From: Lutraria lutraria
Lineage: Eukaryota; Mollusca; Bivalvia; Venerida; Mactridae
Direction of reading: 5' to 3'
DNA length: 64,000 nt
Assembly (NCBI GenBank): GCA_964023205.1
Contig: OZ026833.1
Coordinates: 45,076,441 to 45,140,440, forward strand
Position numbers and translations under genes: made by a program. This document shows, piece by piece, positions 49,261-62,609 of the stretch; position 1 is the stretch's first letter; the number at the start of each line of letters is the position of its first letter. The notes beneath the pieces are model-generated. The model had not been told where the DNA came from and searched no databases. It saw only the letters and a program-made list of their open reading frames with translations.

Positions 49261-49908
49261 TACTGCTTGATTGGTACATGCACTGGTTGTTTGTTGATTC
49301 AAACTTAAGCAATTGATTGATATTTGTTTTACAGGTACTTAAAACTATAACATTGGAGTATAAGAAATGTTTACAAAATGGTAAATGGATACATATGCGT
49401 TCTGCTCTGTTCTGTTCAATTCTTTGTATGTCATTAAATTTGAAAAGGACGATCTGATTACATACGCCATAAACCTTGACATTATACCACGCAGTTTTAG
49501 TGCAGTTAAGAATTTTCCCCAAATAATTTCCACTACTCAGAAACCTCATTTCATACACAAAAGAATCTAGGTCTTTGTTCAGAAGTGAAAAACTTATAAA
49601 TACAATTCTGTCTATAGGACGCGTATTGATACTTTTGTCTTTAGAGGGGACAAGTCAAGGACCTTCGGTAAATATGATCTATATATTATGTAATAAACAC
49701 CAGGTAAATAATAAATTGATACCAACCATAATAGAATGAAGGATAATAGTCGATCGTAACGTTCCATTAATCATAAAACAAAACATAATTACGATTCGGG
49801 AAGTGATTTTTCATGAAATCACATGACTTGGAAAAAATCGGATTTTTTTCTTTACGTTTTCAACACTGATATCAGTGATAAGCACACATGCCAAGAAGTT
49901 TAAAACGG

Positions 49909-49914
49909 TTTATT
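49909..49914 (-). promoter_or_regulatory. Candidate poly(A) signal of gene B
   Basis: AATAAA on the minus strand, about 245 nt beyond the gene B stop codon. It is the nearest perfect hexamer that I found downstream of the stop. Confidence 0.4.
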
Positions 49915-50157
49915 GTTGTTTATATCATAAACCATCTTGTATTACAACTGTCAACTGAAGTAGGGATATGTGACTCTCAACAAGTAGTTCCCCCTGAAGT
50001 ATTAACACGTAATACTACATCTAATATACTGTTTACATTGATTTAATAGGTTCAAGCACGTTCAGTCACACAATTCAATATCGAACCAAGCACACCGTTT
50101 TGACATCGCCCGTCACTAAGGTCCGAATACACATTTGGATATTTATAACACCCGTTG

Positions 50158-52442
50158 TCATGGAGACTGTACTGGCGTTGTGATTATCACCAAATCGATG
50201 CATTTAATCAAGAAATAGTCAGAGACGACATTCGTGTTGTTTGATCTGTCTGTCATCAGAGCGTCCTTCACCTTCTGAAAATAAAGAATTATAATTTAAA
50301 GGTAAAAGAATGGTTTTCACCGGGAAACCCCCCATATTGACCAGTGGCACACGTAATGTATATCAATACACCCCCAGTTATATAATATATCTGTCTATTG
50401 CGACGTTATAATGAGACGCTTCAGCGATTGTTCAAGTTTGAAGTATTTTAGTGTACTTATAACCGTGCTTTACTTAACATGTTATCTGCTTAATATACGA
50501 AAACAAGATAAAAATATGAACATATTCAAACATTGTGTAAATCATGCATGATGAAGATAAGATATTTATTTCATGACGCGTTAAGCTGCAAAAAAAAACA
50601 ATAGTTGCGTTTTCGGTAACCCGATCGGTCATATGTTTGTGCCGATCCAAGCTTTAAATTATCTAACCGAAAGGAGTGCAACATTACTTCATTTCAGGGA
50701 TGTTCTCACAAAGGTATTTAGATAAAAAGTGAAAAGTCTAGTTTTCAACATACCTACCCTAATGAATTCGGTCAAATAACCATAAATACGGTCTTTGTAT
50801 ATAAAACAAGTAGTTTGAATAACAAAATATAATTTAAAACTTCTTTTTAACTCATGACTGAATATGACATGAGTCATGTTTTATTTCACCTTGAATTTAT
50901 CAGTAGATTTTTTGCAGGGGAGGGGGATGGGGTAAAAAGCATCAGGCGGTACCAAACAGTCGTACATACAATTTCCAACATCTCCTCTACGTATCAATTC
51001 AGTATTAAAGTTTATAAATGATTGGGGTCCCCGTGGTCTAGCATTTTTGGTGATTACCAGCCCCTCACCACTGTGGGCTCGGACCACCCATGACCAAATG
51101 TTATAATTATGTGAGGAAGCTGCCCAACAAGGCTAAGGAACGTCGGCGGTCCTACTCCGTTAGGCTTTGATAAATGGTCAAATGACCCTGTTTGTTAGTG
51201 CGAGCTAAACACTATTGAAACAGACAAATCAATATTAAGACCTTTTTGCTCCACATGTGATATTTATATCGTGGTGTTTGTGTTATTTGATCAGCTGTGT
51301 AGTTTTGTCATGTTTTACGGTCCTTATTGTCGCTTTCAAGAAAGTTACTATAAAAATGACATACTCGCCACTAACATGTAAGCGTGATTCAATTATCTTA
51401 TATTTCAATAAGTCATATACCTCGAACACTTTCTCCTTCGTAGACTGCCGTGATCGACTTTCTGTTCCCAACGACTGATACGTCTTATATACTTCCTGAA
51501 ATACGAAAAAACATTCCGTTTATAAGAATTGTTCGGTAGCACGATTCAATACAAAAATAATTGTTAAAGTCTAATCATTTCATACTTTACATTATGATAA
51601 ACTGTAAGAGGCATGACCCACGAGTAAGATTTAAACAATTATATTTGATTAATAGACGAATATTTATAGAAGGATATTCTGTTACTTACAAGGCGCACCT
51701 GATTTGTCATATTTATATCAAGAATTATACACAAAACCTGCTTACAACACAACAAATAGGCTATTCTAATCAGACCACAAAACGGCCTTGCAAACAGCAT
51801 TGATATAGATAGATACTTTATTTCAGATCCATTAGGCCAACTGGCCCATGAGGACAATATAATTATAACACTTAAACAAATCTATCATGCGGTGAAGTTG
51901 GGTAACGCTTAAATATTATTTTCTATGAAACGTCATTAACCAATAATAAGCTTAAGAAAAGTTCCACAAACACTTCTAATGATAAACAAACTCAATAACC
52001 CATAGATAGCATACAAAATACAGCTAATTGTAGACTTATTGTATTTTATACTTAGACATATCGAAAATGGAACAAAATGCTTAAAACGTAGAAGAAACAA
52101 GGTATGAACACTGTATCCAAGAACTACATTGTATTTAAACTAAGAGTGTGAACCAGTTCTTTAATCATGTATAATGTTGTAGGAGAAAACGGCAATTAAA
52201 GTGTATATTATATTAATTGTATGCAGATACACATTCCAATACAGTTTTCCTCTAATTTATAAGCGTGTGCATCAACTGAAATATCATCACGTACCTGCAC
52301 TACTGCACGCAACTGTTTCTCAATGTGATCCACTGTATTCATGTGTGATTGGTGCATTAACCGCTTCTTCGTCTTGTCCCATTCCATTGTAGTTCTCATG
52401 TCTTTATACAGCCGGTTTAATGCATCGTCCTTCTTCATATCA
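50158..52442 (-). CDS. Gene B exons 4-6: helical C-terminus and stop
   Basis: Exon 4 (52295-52442): DMKKDDALNRLYKDMRTTME, ending IEKQLRAVVQ, a charged amphipathic helix set. Exon 5 (51421-51495): EVYKTYQSLGTESRSRQSTK. Exon 6 (50158-50274): KVKDALMTDRSNNTNVVSDY, then a hydrophobic end (IKCIDLVIITTPVQSP). Exon 5 is exactly 75 nt in phase 0-0, so it could be skipped without a frame change. The junctions are phase-perfect. Because exon 6 is short, its assignment as the last exon rests on the acceptor tattttcag and the open frame to the TGA. Confidence 0.8.
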
Positions 52443-55400
52443 CTAATAAGATAAAATGAAATTACCAGAGTTAAATATATAGTATGGACATAATTGCATA
52501 AAGGCGATTTTTTAAATAGTCGTCATAGATTATTTAGAACAAAATGACATTCGAATAAAGGCCACCTGTCAATAAAGACCATGTTTTGTCTTTCCCATGG
52601 GTGACATTTGCTTACAGGTTTCACTATAGATTTCTTTTACGCTTACATCTATTAACGAAGTAATTTATTTACCGCCTTGGCATGCTTTTGTCAATCTACA
52701 TCGTATTCATAATCTACTCTTGAGACATTTGATACCGTTTATTCAGAATGCAGATTTACATTCATTTTTACTGTCTCGCTTTTACCATTCATACGATCGA
52801 TTTTAGTCTTTTAATAAAGTCTTCGTCGTTTTAAATAGTGTGTTTTTTTTACATTTCACCATGTAATTGTTCAGATTATTCATTAGATAGAAATACAGAT
52901 GTTTACGTTTTTAACTGCTTTCGTTAAACGCTATTTAGTGTAAGTTAAATAGTTCGTACTATCCACATGACTTGAGATGCTTTTAGTCGAAATTGGTCTA
53001 AGGGTTTCCTTGAAGACCGGAAACACAAAGGCTACTATTTAAATCGCTTTTCCACCGAGCCCAATATTGCACGGCTTAATTGGTACTAAACGCGTCTCTG
53101 AAGAAATTGTGAATCTCTCAAGCAACAACTGTATGGGGCAAAACATATTTTTTGAAAGCTTACTTGATACTTGACGACCTTGATCCATACACAGTCCTCA
53201 ATTCTTGTGGTGTTGGTGGACTTTGACTGCCGTCTCTCAAGGTTGGTAAAGAGCAAGATGGATGTTTCATCCTGTCTCTCCGATTTGTGATAGTAGGTGA
53301 TCTTTCTTCTTCAAAACTGTTCCGTGGTTTTAAAGGAAGTGAAGTAGGTCGTGATTCGATATAATCAGTGCTTAGTTCGCTTCTGCAAGAGGTTATTCCC
53401 ACCTTTTGTGATCTGTCTGTGACTGTTACTAATGTTGATGTGTTTATAGAAGTTTTATTGGCATGTGTTGATCTCCGGCGGGGTGGTAATGGCGGTCTCT
53501 TGGGTGGAATGTCGTCATCAGTAAAATGTATTGTTTCATAGCGAGGTGATCCAGGACATGCCTAAGAAAATATAAATGATAATGTTATGATCAGTAAATA
53601 GACTACAAATTATTTTGTATATAATGTTGTACTTGACGTAACGGTTGATTCGAATAATTCAATTAATTCTTGGCCAGGAGTTAATAATTTATACAGTTCC
53701 CTCAGCACTCAGCATTTCCACTCAAATCTCAAGAAGATGATGGATTCTAAGATTGCTTAGGACCCAGCACCCAAGTTTGAGTTCTTTGTTGTATAGTAGT
53801 GCTGAGTGTTGGAAGCAAAAACTTAACCCTCCACCCCTTGGAATCAGGATTAGGCCGTTTTTTCATCGCGAAGAAAATCACTATCGTATTTTCGGAAAGA
53901 TTCCACGAGGAAGGCAGTACTGTTGAGGATCTTAGTGAGATCTATTTTATGTGACGTCAGTTTATTACGGGTCAGATGTTAGTTTTGACTTCGAGAATTA
54001 TGCATGCCCATTTCGTGTAGAACAAGCAACCCATGCGCCCCAGTGAGAAGATAACTTAGAAGCCAAGTAATGCATTCAACAAAAACAGTAATAATGGAAT
54101 TCCTGTTTCGTATCCCCAATGAAGAATGTAAAAGGAAGTAGTTAGTTGCCAGTTTTTTTTGACGACAGTATAATGACAAATAATTAAGTTTACAACCAAT
54201 GGATATGCCCGTATACAAATTCATTTGATAAACGTTTTTTTTTTTATTTTACCGATACTGTCTTACATTCAAAAATAGATATATAGCTTGTATATCATTA
54301 AATAAGTAAATCATGACTAATCAAATTCCGACGGTAACTTTGACTTACAAAAGGAGCCACTGTCGCATTTGTAAATAACTTCCCCAAAAAGTTTAACTGA
54401 AATGTAAGTCTGGGGTATGTATCACTTTAGGCATATCAGTTCTAAATAGTTACGACAAAGTCATTAAGTCCTAATACAAGACAGCGGAAGCTGACAGACT
54501 AAATTGTAAAACTGGTATTCTAACAACTGTATGTAGGTTCAAAATAGTGACATCTTTAAAGGTGGCAAATTATTTCATACCTAGGTTTATGGTTAGATTT
54601 AATGATTCAATAAAATATATTTTAGTATCTTCGGTATTTATGTTTGTTATCGCTGGTTAAACAAACTTAACCGCTCAGGCTCGGCGCATGCCGAGCGAGC
54701 GGGTAAGTTGTTTAACCAGCGATAACAAACATTAACATATTTAATTTTCGGTTTTATGTTCTGACGATAATACATGCGCATCTCGGTTTAAATACAGATC
54801 CGAATGTTAAACGAGTTATTCAATAAACCTTATGTTTAATAAAGTTAATCGGTCGACAAATTTGAAAAATACAGCGATGCCATTGGTCAAAATATAAATC
54901 CGAACATTAAGTTTAACCATGGTTATCAAAAAATAATTAAATTTATTTATTGGCCTCCGTATTCCAGTGTTTATGCTGAAAGCCCCTTGTTATTTGGTGC
55001 GATGTTAAATACAGTTGAAATTTGACAGATCGAAATGATACGAAAGTTTGAAATTGTTTGTAAATTGTGCCAACGAAAGCACTTATTTTCATTCTCCAAA
55101 GCAACACCTTTTGGGAGTAGAAAAAGTTATGTTGTTGTCAAGAGAGGTTGTTGCTCAAGAGAGGGCCTCTCTGAAGAGGTTGCACTGTATTTTTTCATTC
55201 CTTATAGTAGACGGTTATATTTCATTAATGTAACCAACCTATCATGTTCCTAATGTTATTGTTAACAAGTTATCATTTTTCCATGAAACGTCTGAGTTTA
55301 AAAACGTGTGCACACAAGAATGGATAAGTTATTTACGGGTCACGGAGCGTCGTGGAAATGCATTTTATACTGTTCATATTTCAATTTTATGGCACGTATG

Positions 55401-58400
55401 TTTTTTTTATATTATTCAGCCATAGTTGTTAACTTAAACCATTATGCAAATTGAGTTTCATTTCATAAACACTACAAACAGATAAAAATCTAGCTTCACT
55501 GGGTGCAGTTCTCTATGTTATTACTGAGACGTTTTCAAAAAGAAACGCGAAGTTCAAAAATATCGGACATTCCATCAGTCGTGCAAAGTGCATGCCACTC
55601 ATAATCAACAATGATTTTCCACCACCAACCATTTCTCATTCATTTGAACCTGTCGGTATGTACCATTGACGAATATACGACTTATGGTACACGTTGATAC
55701 TCGTAGAAGCTGAACTTATTTTTTACAATTAAAGTCCCACTCTGCGCCTAGGTTATAACAAAACGCCAACAGCTAACCTTTTGATTTTGCGACTTATCAT
55801 GCTTGGACGACGGAGGAAGGAAGACCCCAGGTGGACACCTGGGTAGAACATAATTATGGCCTCCTGTAAGCTATCTGGACAGGTAACTCAAATGTGAAAT
55901 AGTGAAAAGGATTCGAACTCTGTGAGCGTCCAGTAATTATCAATCAGAGATCGTAACCCCTAGTCAACGGAGGCCCTTTGAATTATAATCCCAATCCTCT
56001 CGAAATGAATCAGATTTCTTAGAATGACACTGTATGGTATGTTTTACTGAGATCTACCGGTAAGAATGGTAAATATATTTAGGAATTAAATACTAGTAAC
56101 AAATATCATATATTTTTTCTGATTTGTTTTCATCTAAAGATGAATACAGTAAAATCAACTCATCATAACGACAACTCATTTTCCAACAGATTGTCAACAT
56201 TACCTATACGTATTATAAGACCTCAAATTTTACACGCCGGAATCATTTGATCCAAAGTGAGGTCTTGATAATTTGGTTTTCCTGTAACTCAAAAATATGC
56301 AGAAATATGTAAAAAAATGTTATCCAGGAAAAATGTATTTAAAAACAAAATTTCATCTGGATAAATAATATCATGAAAATGTAATCTTAAATAGAAGTTT
56401 TGTAGATAAAGAGCTTACAAGAGATTGAATGCGGTTAGTTGATATAAATGTAGATGCGTAACATACCTCTGGACTATCACATCGATCCTTCTCAAGCATC
56501 AAACATTTCTCTGTAAAGTTCTCAATTCCAACAGGTTTGGAAGCGATTCGATTAGGACTACGTCCTTCATTCAAATCACGATGAGATACATGAATCTCGT
56601 CCACGCGTGAATCAGCAGGTACTTCTGTGTTAGTCTTAGACATCCCATCACCAATTAATTTATCATTATCTTTAACTGTGTTTCCATGGTGAGTCATTTC
56701 TAAATAACCATATTCGTCAAGTGGAAGATAAAATGAGGGCCTTTCACATTTGTCATTATATTTTTCTTGTGTCACTTCTGTCTGCACATCACAAGCTTGT
56801 GCAAGATCTGGTTTAGCTTCTTTGTCATTCTCGGTAAGTTTTAATTCACACTGTTTTTCTACATATGAATATCTGTCAGCGTGAGCAGACTTCTGCTCAA
56901 AACATGTATTAACACGACTTTCAAAGTCCAGATTGACTGGCGAGTGGGAACTACGTTGAATGTCTACTCGTATCGATTGAGATCTTGTTGATCGAATCCG
57001 TCTATTAATAGGCCCATCAACATTGTCAAGTGTTTGTTGTACCACAAACATCATTTTAGTGTCGTCTGATTGGTCAAACTCTTGAGTACATTTTCTCGAC
57101 GGCGCACTTGTTGAATTCAAAATTTCTCCAGAATTGCTATTGAGCCCATCGGGCCATGATAAAGACATTGATTTGAAAGAGATTGGTTCATCACTTAATG
57201 ACCCATGACCAAGATATTTAGGAGATGTAGCTGAGACGTCTAGGCTACGAGTTTTCGATTTCTTTTGGAATGACAAACCAAGTTGACGCTTCAGTCGAAG
57301 GTTTTCCTTTTCCAGCATTTGATTCCTCTTTGTAAGGGAATCAATGTTATGCTCATATTCTCGGATCAGTCTGAAATAAGACCAACAAACAGTTTAAGTG
57401 TTTTCAAATAAGATATTACAGTATCTTTTAGATTTTCGCCAAACGCATCCCTATTAGGACTGTAAAACTCATGACTCTGTGAAAACATTAATTTCGTTCG
57501 AAGCAACAAGACTGACATAATTAAACCGTTGATTAGAAATACGAACAAAGTAATTGCCATGAATTGTTTATGCGCGTGGTGTTTGACAACCTGTTATGGT
57601 AAGCGGTACAATATACACACACTTATGATTGAGATGTTCCTCTGTGGAATGGTAGCAACGTTATTTGGTTGCGATGGTGACAACATCAAAATGCCTAAAT
57701 TCGTAAAATGTCATGAAATAGTGCATACTTTGAATAGACCTTAAAGTTTGTTAGTGCAAATCATTACGCTAATGCTACAGTCAGAATTGTGGCCATTTTT
57801 ACGACAATCAGTTGTTAACGTTTTCTACTCAATTTTGTTTAATACTTCGACGTAATAGAAAACTTGATAATACATATAAACATATATTGTTGCAAAAAAA
57901 ACAGTTAAACTTGATCCGTTAATATTTTACGCCAAAATGTTTTTATCCCTGGATGAGGAAAATTTTAAATTTGTATTCAAAGTAGCATACAAATACGGTG
58001 ATAAACATAAGTTTGTGCTTATTCAGGTACGTTGGTGTGATATGCAGATTATATTACAGCAGGTAGGATTCGTGGAATCTTTGAAATTCATGATAAGTTT
58101 TATCATGCAGAAAAGTTTGATGTCCAAGAACAATTTGAAATATCTTTGACGGTGTTCGTACCGCCATAAACTATTCCTTATTTGATATTCCTTGTAAAAA
58201 TGGAGTAAATCGAGTGTGACTTACAATTGAAAAGAAAAGGGACATAATTTTTAAACGAATTCAAAACTGACAGCTTTACCACAATCAGCGATTATACGTT
58301 TACTTCACCTAAACGGTAGCAGGGTTTTAAGGAGTTTCTGCTTTTGCCATGAATATTTGTTTTTATAATCCAATGGTTGACTGCCTCACAAGTTTAACAG

Positions 58401-58701
58401 ATACTGGGTCCCATTAAAATAATTAAACTCACTTCTTTTGAAGTTCATCTGTCTTAGACATAGCTTCCAAGTCATGCATCATTTTCGCCACTTCATCTAC
58501 TTTATTACCGAGTGAATTTGCCAGCCTCTTCTTTTCCATGTACGGAACAAATCTGTCAGAGTCACTCATATTGTCTTTGTCTGATGGAGCAAGAATAGGA
58601 ACGGCTATTGGGCCATTATTGATTGGTGATTGGGCACAAGTTGATTGCACGCTTTGTATTGTTCCATCTGGGTTAACTTTGGCCCACAAATGGACATCCA
58701 T
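50158..58701 (-). CDS. Gene B: 636-residue coiled-coil / disordered scaffold-like protein, family not recognised (6 exons)
   Basis: Coding exons: 58433-58701, 56467-57370, 53164-53561, 52295-52442, 51421-51495, 50158-50274 (269, 904, 398, 148, 75 and 117 nt). All have GT-AG borders and join in frame to a TGA at 50158-50160. The start is ATG at 58701 (MDVHLWAKVNPDGTI); a TAA lies in frame 36 nt upstream. Residues 65-120 form a coiled coil (EVAKMMHDLEAMSKTDELQK, then LIREYEHNIDSLTKRNQMLE). Residues 120-520 are polar and probably disordered, with tyrosine motifs including EYGYLEM (about 308-314) and a proline/arginine stretch PPKRPPLPPRRR (410-421) that fits SH3 binding. The C-terminus (525-598) is helical and charged. 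No membrane segment or signal peptide is seen. The domain pattern suggests an intracellular adaptor; that is inference. I do not recognise an orthologue. Confidence 0.88.
51023..51232 (+). repeat. tRNA-derived SINE, family 3, in the last intron region of gene B
   Basis: The head reads GGGGTCCCCGTGGTCTAGCA with a B box GTGGGCTCGGACCACC (about 51073-51088), then a body with gtgaggaagctgcccaac and caaatgaccctg. It is antisense to gene B, in the intron between exons 5 and 6. Confidence 0.6.
53164..53561 (-). CDS. Gene B exon 3: proline-rich SH3-ligand region
   Basis: Encodes residues 392-523: ACPGSPRYETIHFTDDD, then PPKRPPLPPRRR, which contains PLPPRR fitting PxxPxR. Many SP and TP dipeptides follow (EERSPTITNRRD, GSQSPPTPQEL), typical of proline-directed kinase sites. 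Donor gtaagc leaves two bases that pair with exon 4. Confidence 0.88.
54641..54731. repeat. 91 bp near-perfect palindrome
   Basis: The left arm tgtttgttatcgctggttaa continues through aacttaaccgctc to ctcggcgcatg; the right arm is its inverted copy (gccgagcgagcgggtaagtt through ttaaccagcgataacaaaca). About 43 of 45 paired positions match apart from small gaps. It is GC-rich at the centre (ggctcggcgcatgccgagc) in AT-rich surroundings, within gene B intron 2. Confidence 0.75.
55780..55978 (-). repeat. tRNA-derived SINE, family 4, in gene B intron 2
   Basis: On the minus strand the head is GGGCCTCCGTTGACTAGGGG plus GTTACGATCTC, the B box is AGAGTTCGAATCC (about 55909-55921), and the body contains aggaggccataattatg and ccaggtgtccacctggg. 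Same orientation as gene B. Confidence 0.6.
56145..56288. repeat. pogo-like MITE in gene B intron 2
   Basis: The left end TACAGTAAAATCAACTCATC faces a right end reading inverted TTACAGGAAAACCAAATTATC. About 144 bp, no coding capacity. Confidence 0.45.
56467..57370 (-). CDS. Gene B exon 2: coiled coil and disordered Ser/Thr-rich region
   Basis: A 904 nt exon (residues 90-391), by far the largest in the window. It starts KLIREYEHNIDSL and ends the coiled coil at LRLKRQLGLS. The rest is rich in Ser, Asp, Lys and Arg, with basic patches (INRRIRSTRSQS) and tyrosines in acidic surroundings (DRYSYVEK, EYGYLEM). YLEM fits the YxxM consensus for PI3K SH2 binding, a motif-level remark only. Acceptor ttatttcag and donor gtatgt are clean. 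Confidence 0.88.
58433..58701 (-). CDS. Gene B exon 1: N-terminus and start of coiled coil
   Basis: Encodes residues 1-89 plus two bases. MDVHLWAKVNPDGTI opens a short folded-looking segment, then a Pro/Asn-rich linker, then KKRLANSLGNKVDEVAKMMH, where heptad-like hydrophobics begin. Donor gtgagt follows 58433. An out-of-frame ATG at 58732-58730 precedes the start. Upstream exons, if any, are non-coding and were not found. Confidence 0.85.
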
Positions 58702-58739
58702 TTTCACAGCTAAACTGACAGAGTTGCTGCATTAAATTT

Positions 58740-61700
58740 TGTTATCCTGTGTTTTCTTATACTAGTTCCCTGCAAGAAAAAACAAATTTGTAACTTATAT
58801 GATATTAGAAATAATTGGCCGCTCAGGTATAGGTGACTTTACATTGTTGCTAAGACAGGTGTATTCTTATTAATTTTGCCGCCATCTTTAATAACAACAG
58901 TGTGACATTCGTGAAGTTTATACTTTCAAGGAGTTTACTAATTAAAGATATTATTAATGAATTTTACAAAAACTACGTGAATGGTTCGTCACCAAACATA
59001 AGAATTAAACTTGATAATATGTATAAGTATTAAAAAATGGAGAAAAGGCCAAATCGAGAGATAATGCTATGGATAGCTCTCAAAATGGCCAATTCAAAAT
59101 CATCATATTTCTAGGTGCTTGCCCCCTCCCCCCCCCCCCCCCCCCCTTCCTCTAAAAGTAGGTCACGCGACTGTTCTTTTTGTTGTTTTCGTCAGGTATT
59201 TTCATATTTTAGATTATGCTATGTACCTTAGAGTCGGTGCCATGGAATAAGGTCGCTCAGGTAACTAAACACGGCAATTTTCTTTGGCCTCAGCATTTTA
59301 GTATTGTAGAAAATAGAAAATTATTTTGTATCCTTGTAAAAAATTGATGCTATTTTAACTATAATCACTAGCAGACGAATGATTAAGCATAAAACTGAAG
59401 TCATGTCTTTTAAGATAAACGTCATTAAGATATCTAAGTAATCGTTATTGAGTATTTCAAAAAAATAGCAAGTATGACTCGAAGTTAATGAAGTCACCAC
59501 TAATCATGCCGAATGTCCATTCGTGTTACAATAAACCCTGTTTATTAAGAAAAGCACATAAAAGTATGGTATTAATGTTCTCCTGTAGATATTACATGAA
59601 GAAATGTGAATCAGAAAGAGGCTGTTTGTTCACAAGTGGTCACATGTGACAGGTAGTCGTGAGATGTAAGTTCTTGATATATGATAAACCGACCCATTTT
59701 TTCGGCCGATCCCATACTTTTCGGCCACGGTCATTTTTTGTTGGCGGTATTTTCATTTTCGTATGAGCTGTCTCTTCGACAAAAAAAGTTCGTCTGACCA
59801 GATATTGCTGTGGGATGCTACTTGAATCTAGCATTTAATTTTAGTTTTTTTCAGCTCTGTCTGTTTTCGAGGAAAATGGCAAGCTATTGTGATCACTGCG
59901 TCGTCTGCGTCAGTGCAAAATCCTAAATGTAGCTCTTAACTCAGAAACTAGAAGAAATAGCAATATGAAACTTCATGGGTGGATACATCTTATGAGGCGG
60001 CAAACAGCCAAGCTTTGGCACCGCTTGTGGCGCTCTTGTTTTAGAAAAAACTGTAGCTATTTCTTTAAGGAGACAATGAAGTTATAATACAATTAATCAG
60101 TTGGAAAAATCAGTTGCACTTAACATGTTACAATTATAGATACATATATGCACACTTACCATGTCATTCGACGAATTTATAATATCATATATGTCATATC
60201 ATTATACACGATATTGCATCAGTATTAGACAACACGGTTGTCAAATCCATTCAAGTTTATAACTGATTTTATACAATAGCTGAATGTAAAGTAAGTGGTA
60301 TTTCAACTGAACAAATATTGACAAAATAAAAACTGTTTAAAGTTAAATAAAGTAATAAAACTGTTTATACGAGTACGTTAATGTTTTATATGCTGCAATA
60401 GCAAGTATTGAAACCGTGTGAGAAACTAGTATTAATAATCTTATTCAAAAGAAAGTTTCATCGCGACCAGTTACGCTTCTACTTTTTAAGTTTCTGATTA
60501 CGGTAGTGAATTGACCAGGCTTTAGAAATATTAAAACCAGATTCTCACTCGAACAACAAAAAATATATCGAGTGGTCGAGATATTTTTTTTTTTTTTTTA
60601 ATTTGGCAATATAATTCTCAATAAGATGAAAATAAGGGCACAAACCGAAAACAAGTCTAGGGTGAGGAATAATAAATAAGGTCAGTCGGATTAGTGAAAA
60701 CCAGGAAGTTTTTCCGCCTCATAAGTTTTTTATACAACGGTATTAAACCCGAAACCAAAAATATTGATCTTAGTATTATATTTGATCATACATACGACTT
60801 CGTGATCTCAATACCATTTCTTATACACGCTCGCTAGTTTTTTACGCAGACGACATATACGTACATTGAAAACCACAAGACATTAAACGCTGGTTGAAAA
60901 TATTGAATCATATCCTGTTTTAAACTGATGTTTTTTTTAAATGCGGTTGAAATGTAAAAAGGATTATGCGAAATACAATATACCTAGAATGAAAATTTAA
61001 ATCAATGTTTTAGTAATTAAATATATTACCAGTAATAAACTTCCAGTACTCCGTCCGTTGAAGAGAAAATATGCACTATAAAGTCAAATTATTTATACTC
61101 GAATCCAATGTGAATCTAAAACATGAACACGTGAAGAAAGATATACTTTATTGATACAAATAATTTCAGAGAAGTCAACCAACCATGCACCTGACGTAGT
61201 ATAGATTTTCATCCAATCAGAAACGTTTAAAGCAAAAGTACAATGACCCATGGAATATACCGTTTCTAAAAATAGAACTCAGGGTTTATATTCGAAATAC
61301 GGTAGATTTTCGTCAAAGCCTCCGTAAAACCTCGATATTAAGGCAATCTTTGGGACCAGAAATGATCTGACTTGATTTAAACTTCAGTTAGTATCATTTG
61401 CGATTTCGTAAACATGTAAGGACGATAGTTTGATAATAAAAACGGAATAAGAAGAATTGGTCGTTTGATGAGGTGATTCTAGTATTGAGGTGGTTATTCC
61501 ATTAGGTTTTATTACGTTTAATCTGGTTGTTTTACTCGTAAAATTTGTTTAGATGTTATTAAACCAGTTTTCCTTTTTCGTTTTCAATTTAGATATGGTT
61601 TAATTGATGATCACGCAAATATACGGATTTAAACATAAGTGATTAAAAAATAAGATGTGTGTTAATTAATATATCACTAATGGTAAAGATAATTCGAGTC

Positions 61701-62609
61701 GTGACGTCAATTTTCATTAACAATAAATCTCATTTTTACTTACATATCAGTTTTTAATCCGGGAAATAATGGTGATAAACTATACGTGCGTGACTAAACC
61801 TAACGACGTGATGCTCACAGGCATACCGTGACGTTATGTCGGAATGCGAATATTTAGTCATCGTTACATTTATTTCAAACTTGAGTTATCTTTTAATCTG
61901 AAATAACCGTGAATATTGCATTTTGAAATAACAAGTGAATATTTATTTATAGTGTTATATTATTTTTATCTGTTTTTTTCTGCGTGATCATCTCTAGCGT
62001 AATTATAAATCACAAATGTGATGAAAATCCCCTTCAAGATGACGAGATACTCATTTTGCACGTGATGAAGCAAAATAGATTGCTAGTGCATATTAAATCT
62101 CCTCTTCCCCAAGCAAACCAATACTAATGGCAGTATGATCTTATCTAGTTTCGGATTGATGGATGATTGCATTTGTATTTGACTTCAATTTGGTCTGTTT
62201 TCATTTTTAATAATACATGTTTGACATTTTTTCTCAGTCCGACATCCTCGTGAAGTACGTATCTCGTAAAAAATGACTGTGCTTGATGTGTAACTATGAG
62301 ATGGGGGAACTTAGCCTGTTAACAATTCAAGTGTGAACTGCAAGCCCTCGTTAAAATACCGCTAAAGGAAGTTATATGTGGCCATTATACAAAGTTGGTA
62401 TTTCTTTAGAGACATTGATATGTTTATTTTATCGATTTTACATATATATTATACATGTATATTCTGAACAGTGTTTTTGGTTTTAATTTAGACAGGCAAA
62501 TATATTTTCTAAACATCTACTAATAAGTGGACGTCAGTTAAAATGTGATAATGCATATAAACAAGACTTAAATCAAGGCTTACTATTACACATACTGCAG
62601 TAAATTTAA
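58740..62609. other. Region upstream of gene B: repeats, no gene recognised
   Basis: A C-tract of about 25 bases (59122-59146) and a T-tract (about 60579-60599) are present. A likely pogo-like MITE spans 61321-61514 (left end CCGTAAAACCTCGATATTAA, right end read inverted CGTAATAAAACCTAATGG). The gene B promoter must lie here but no motif can be singled out. Confidence 0.4.

Noticed and set aside
49073..49558. 161-codon minus-strand open frame
   Set aside because: Its C-terminal half is a translation of the pogo-like repeat end at 49115-49250 and the rest has no motif.
53979..54224. 81-codon minus-strand open frame within gene B intron 2
   Set aside because: No motif, and gene B exons 2 and 3 splice perfectly without it.
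58705..58707. GTG six bases upstream of the gene B ATG as an alternative start
   Set aside because: Nuclear genes rarely start at GTG, and an ATG in the same frame follows two codons later.
59640..59834. 64-codon minus-strand open frame upstream of gene B
   Set aside because: No domain or splice context that would join it to gene B; treated as chance.
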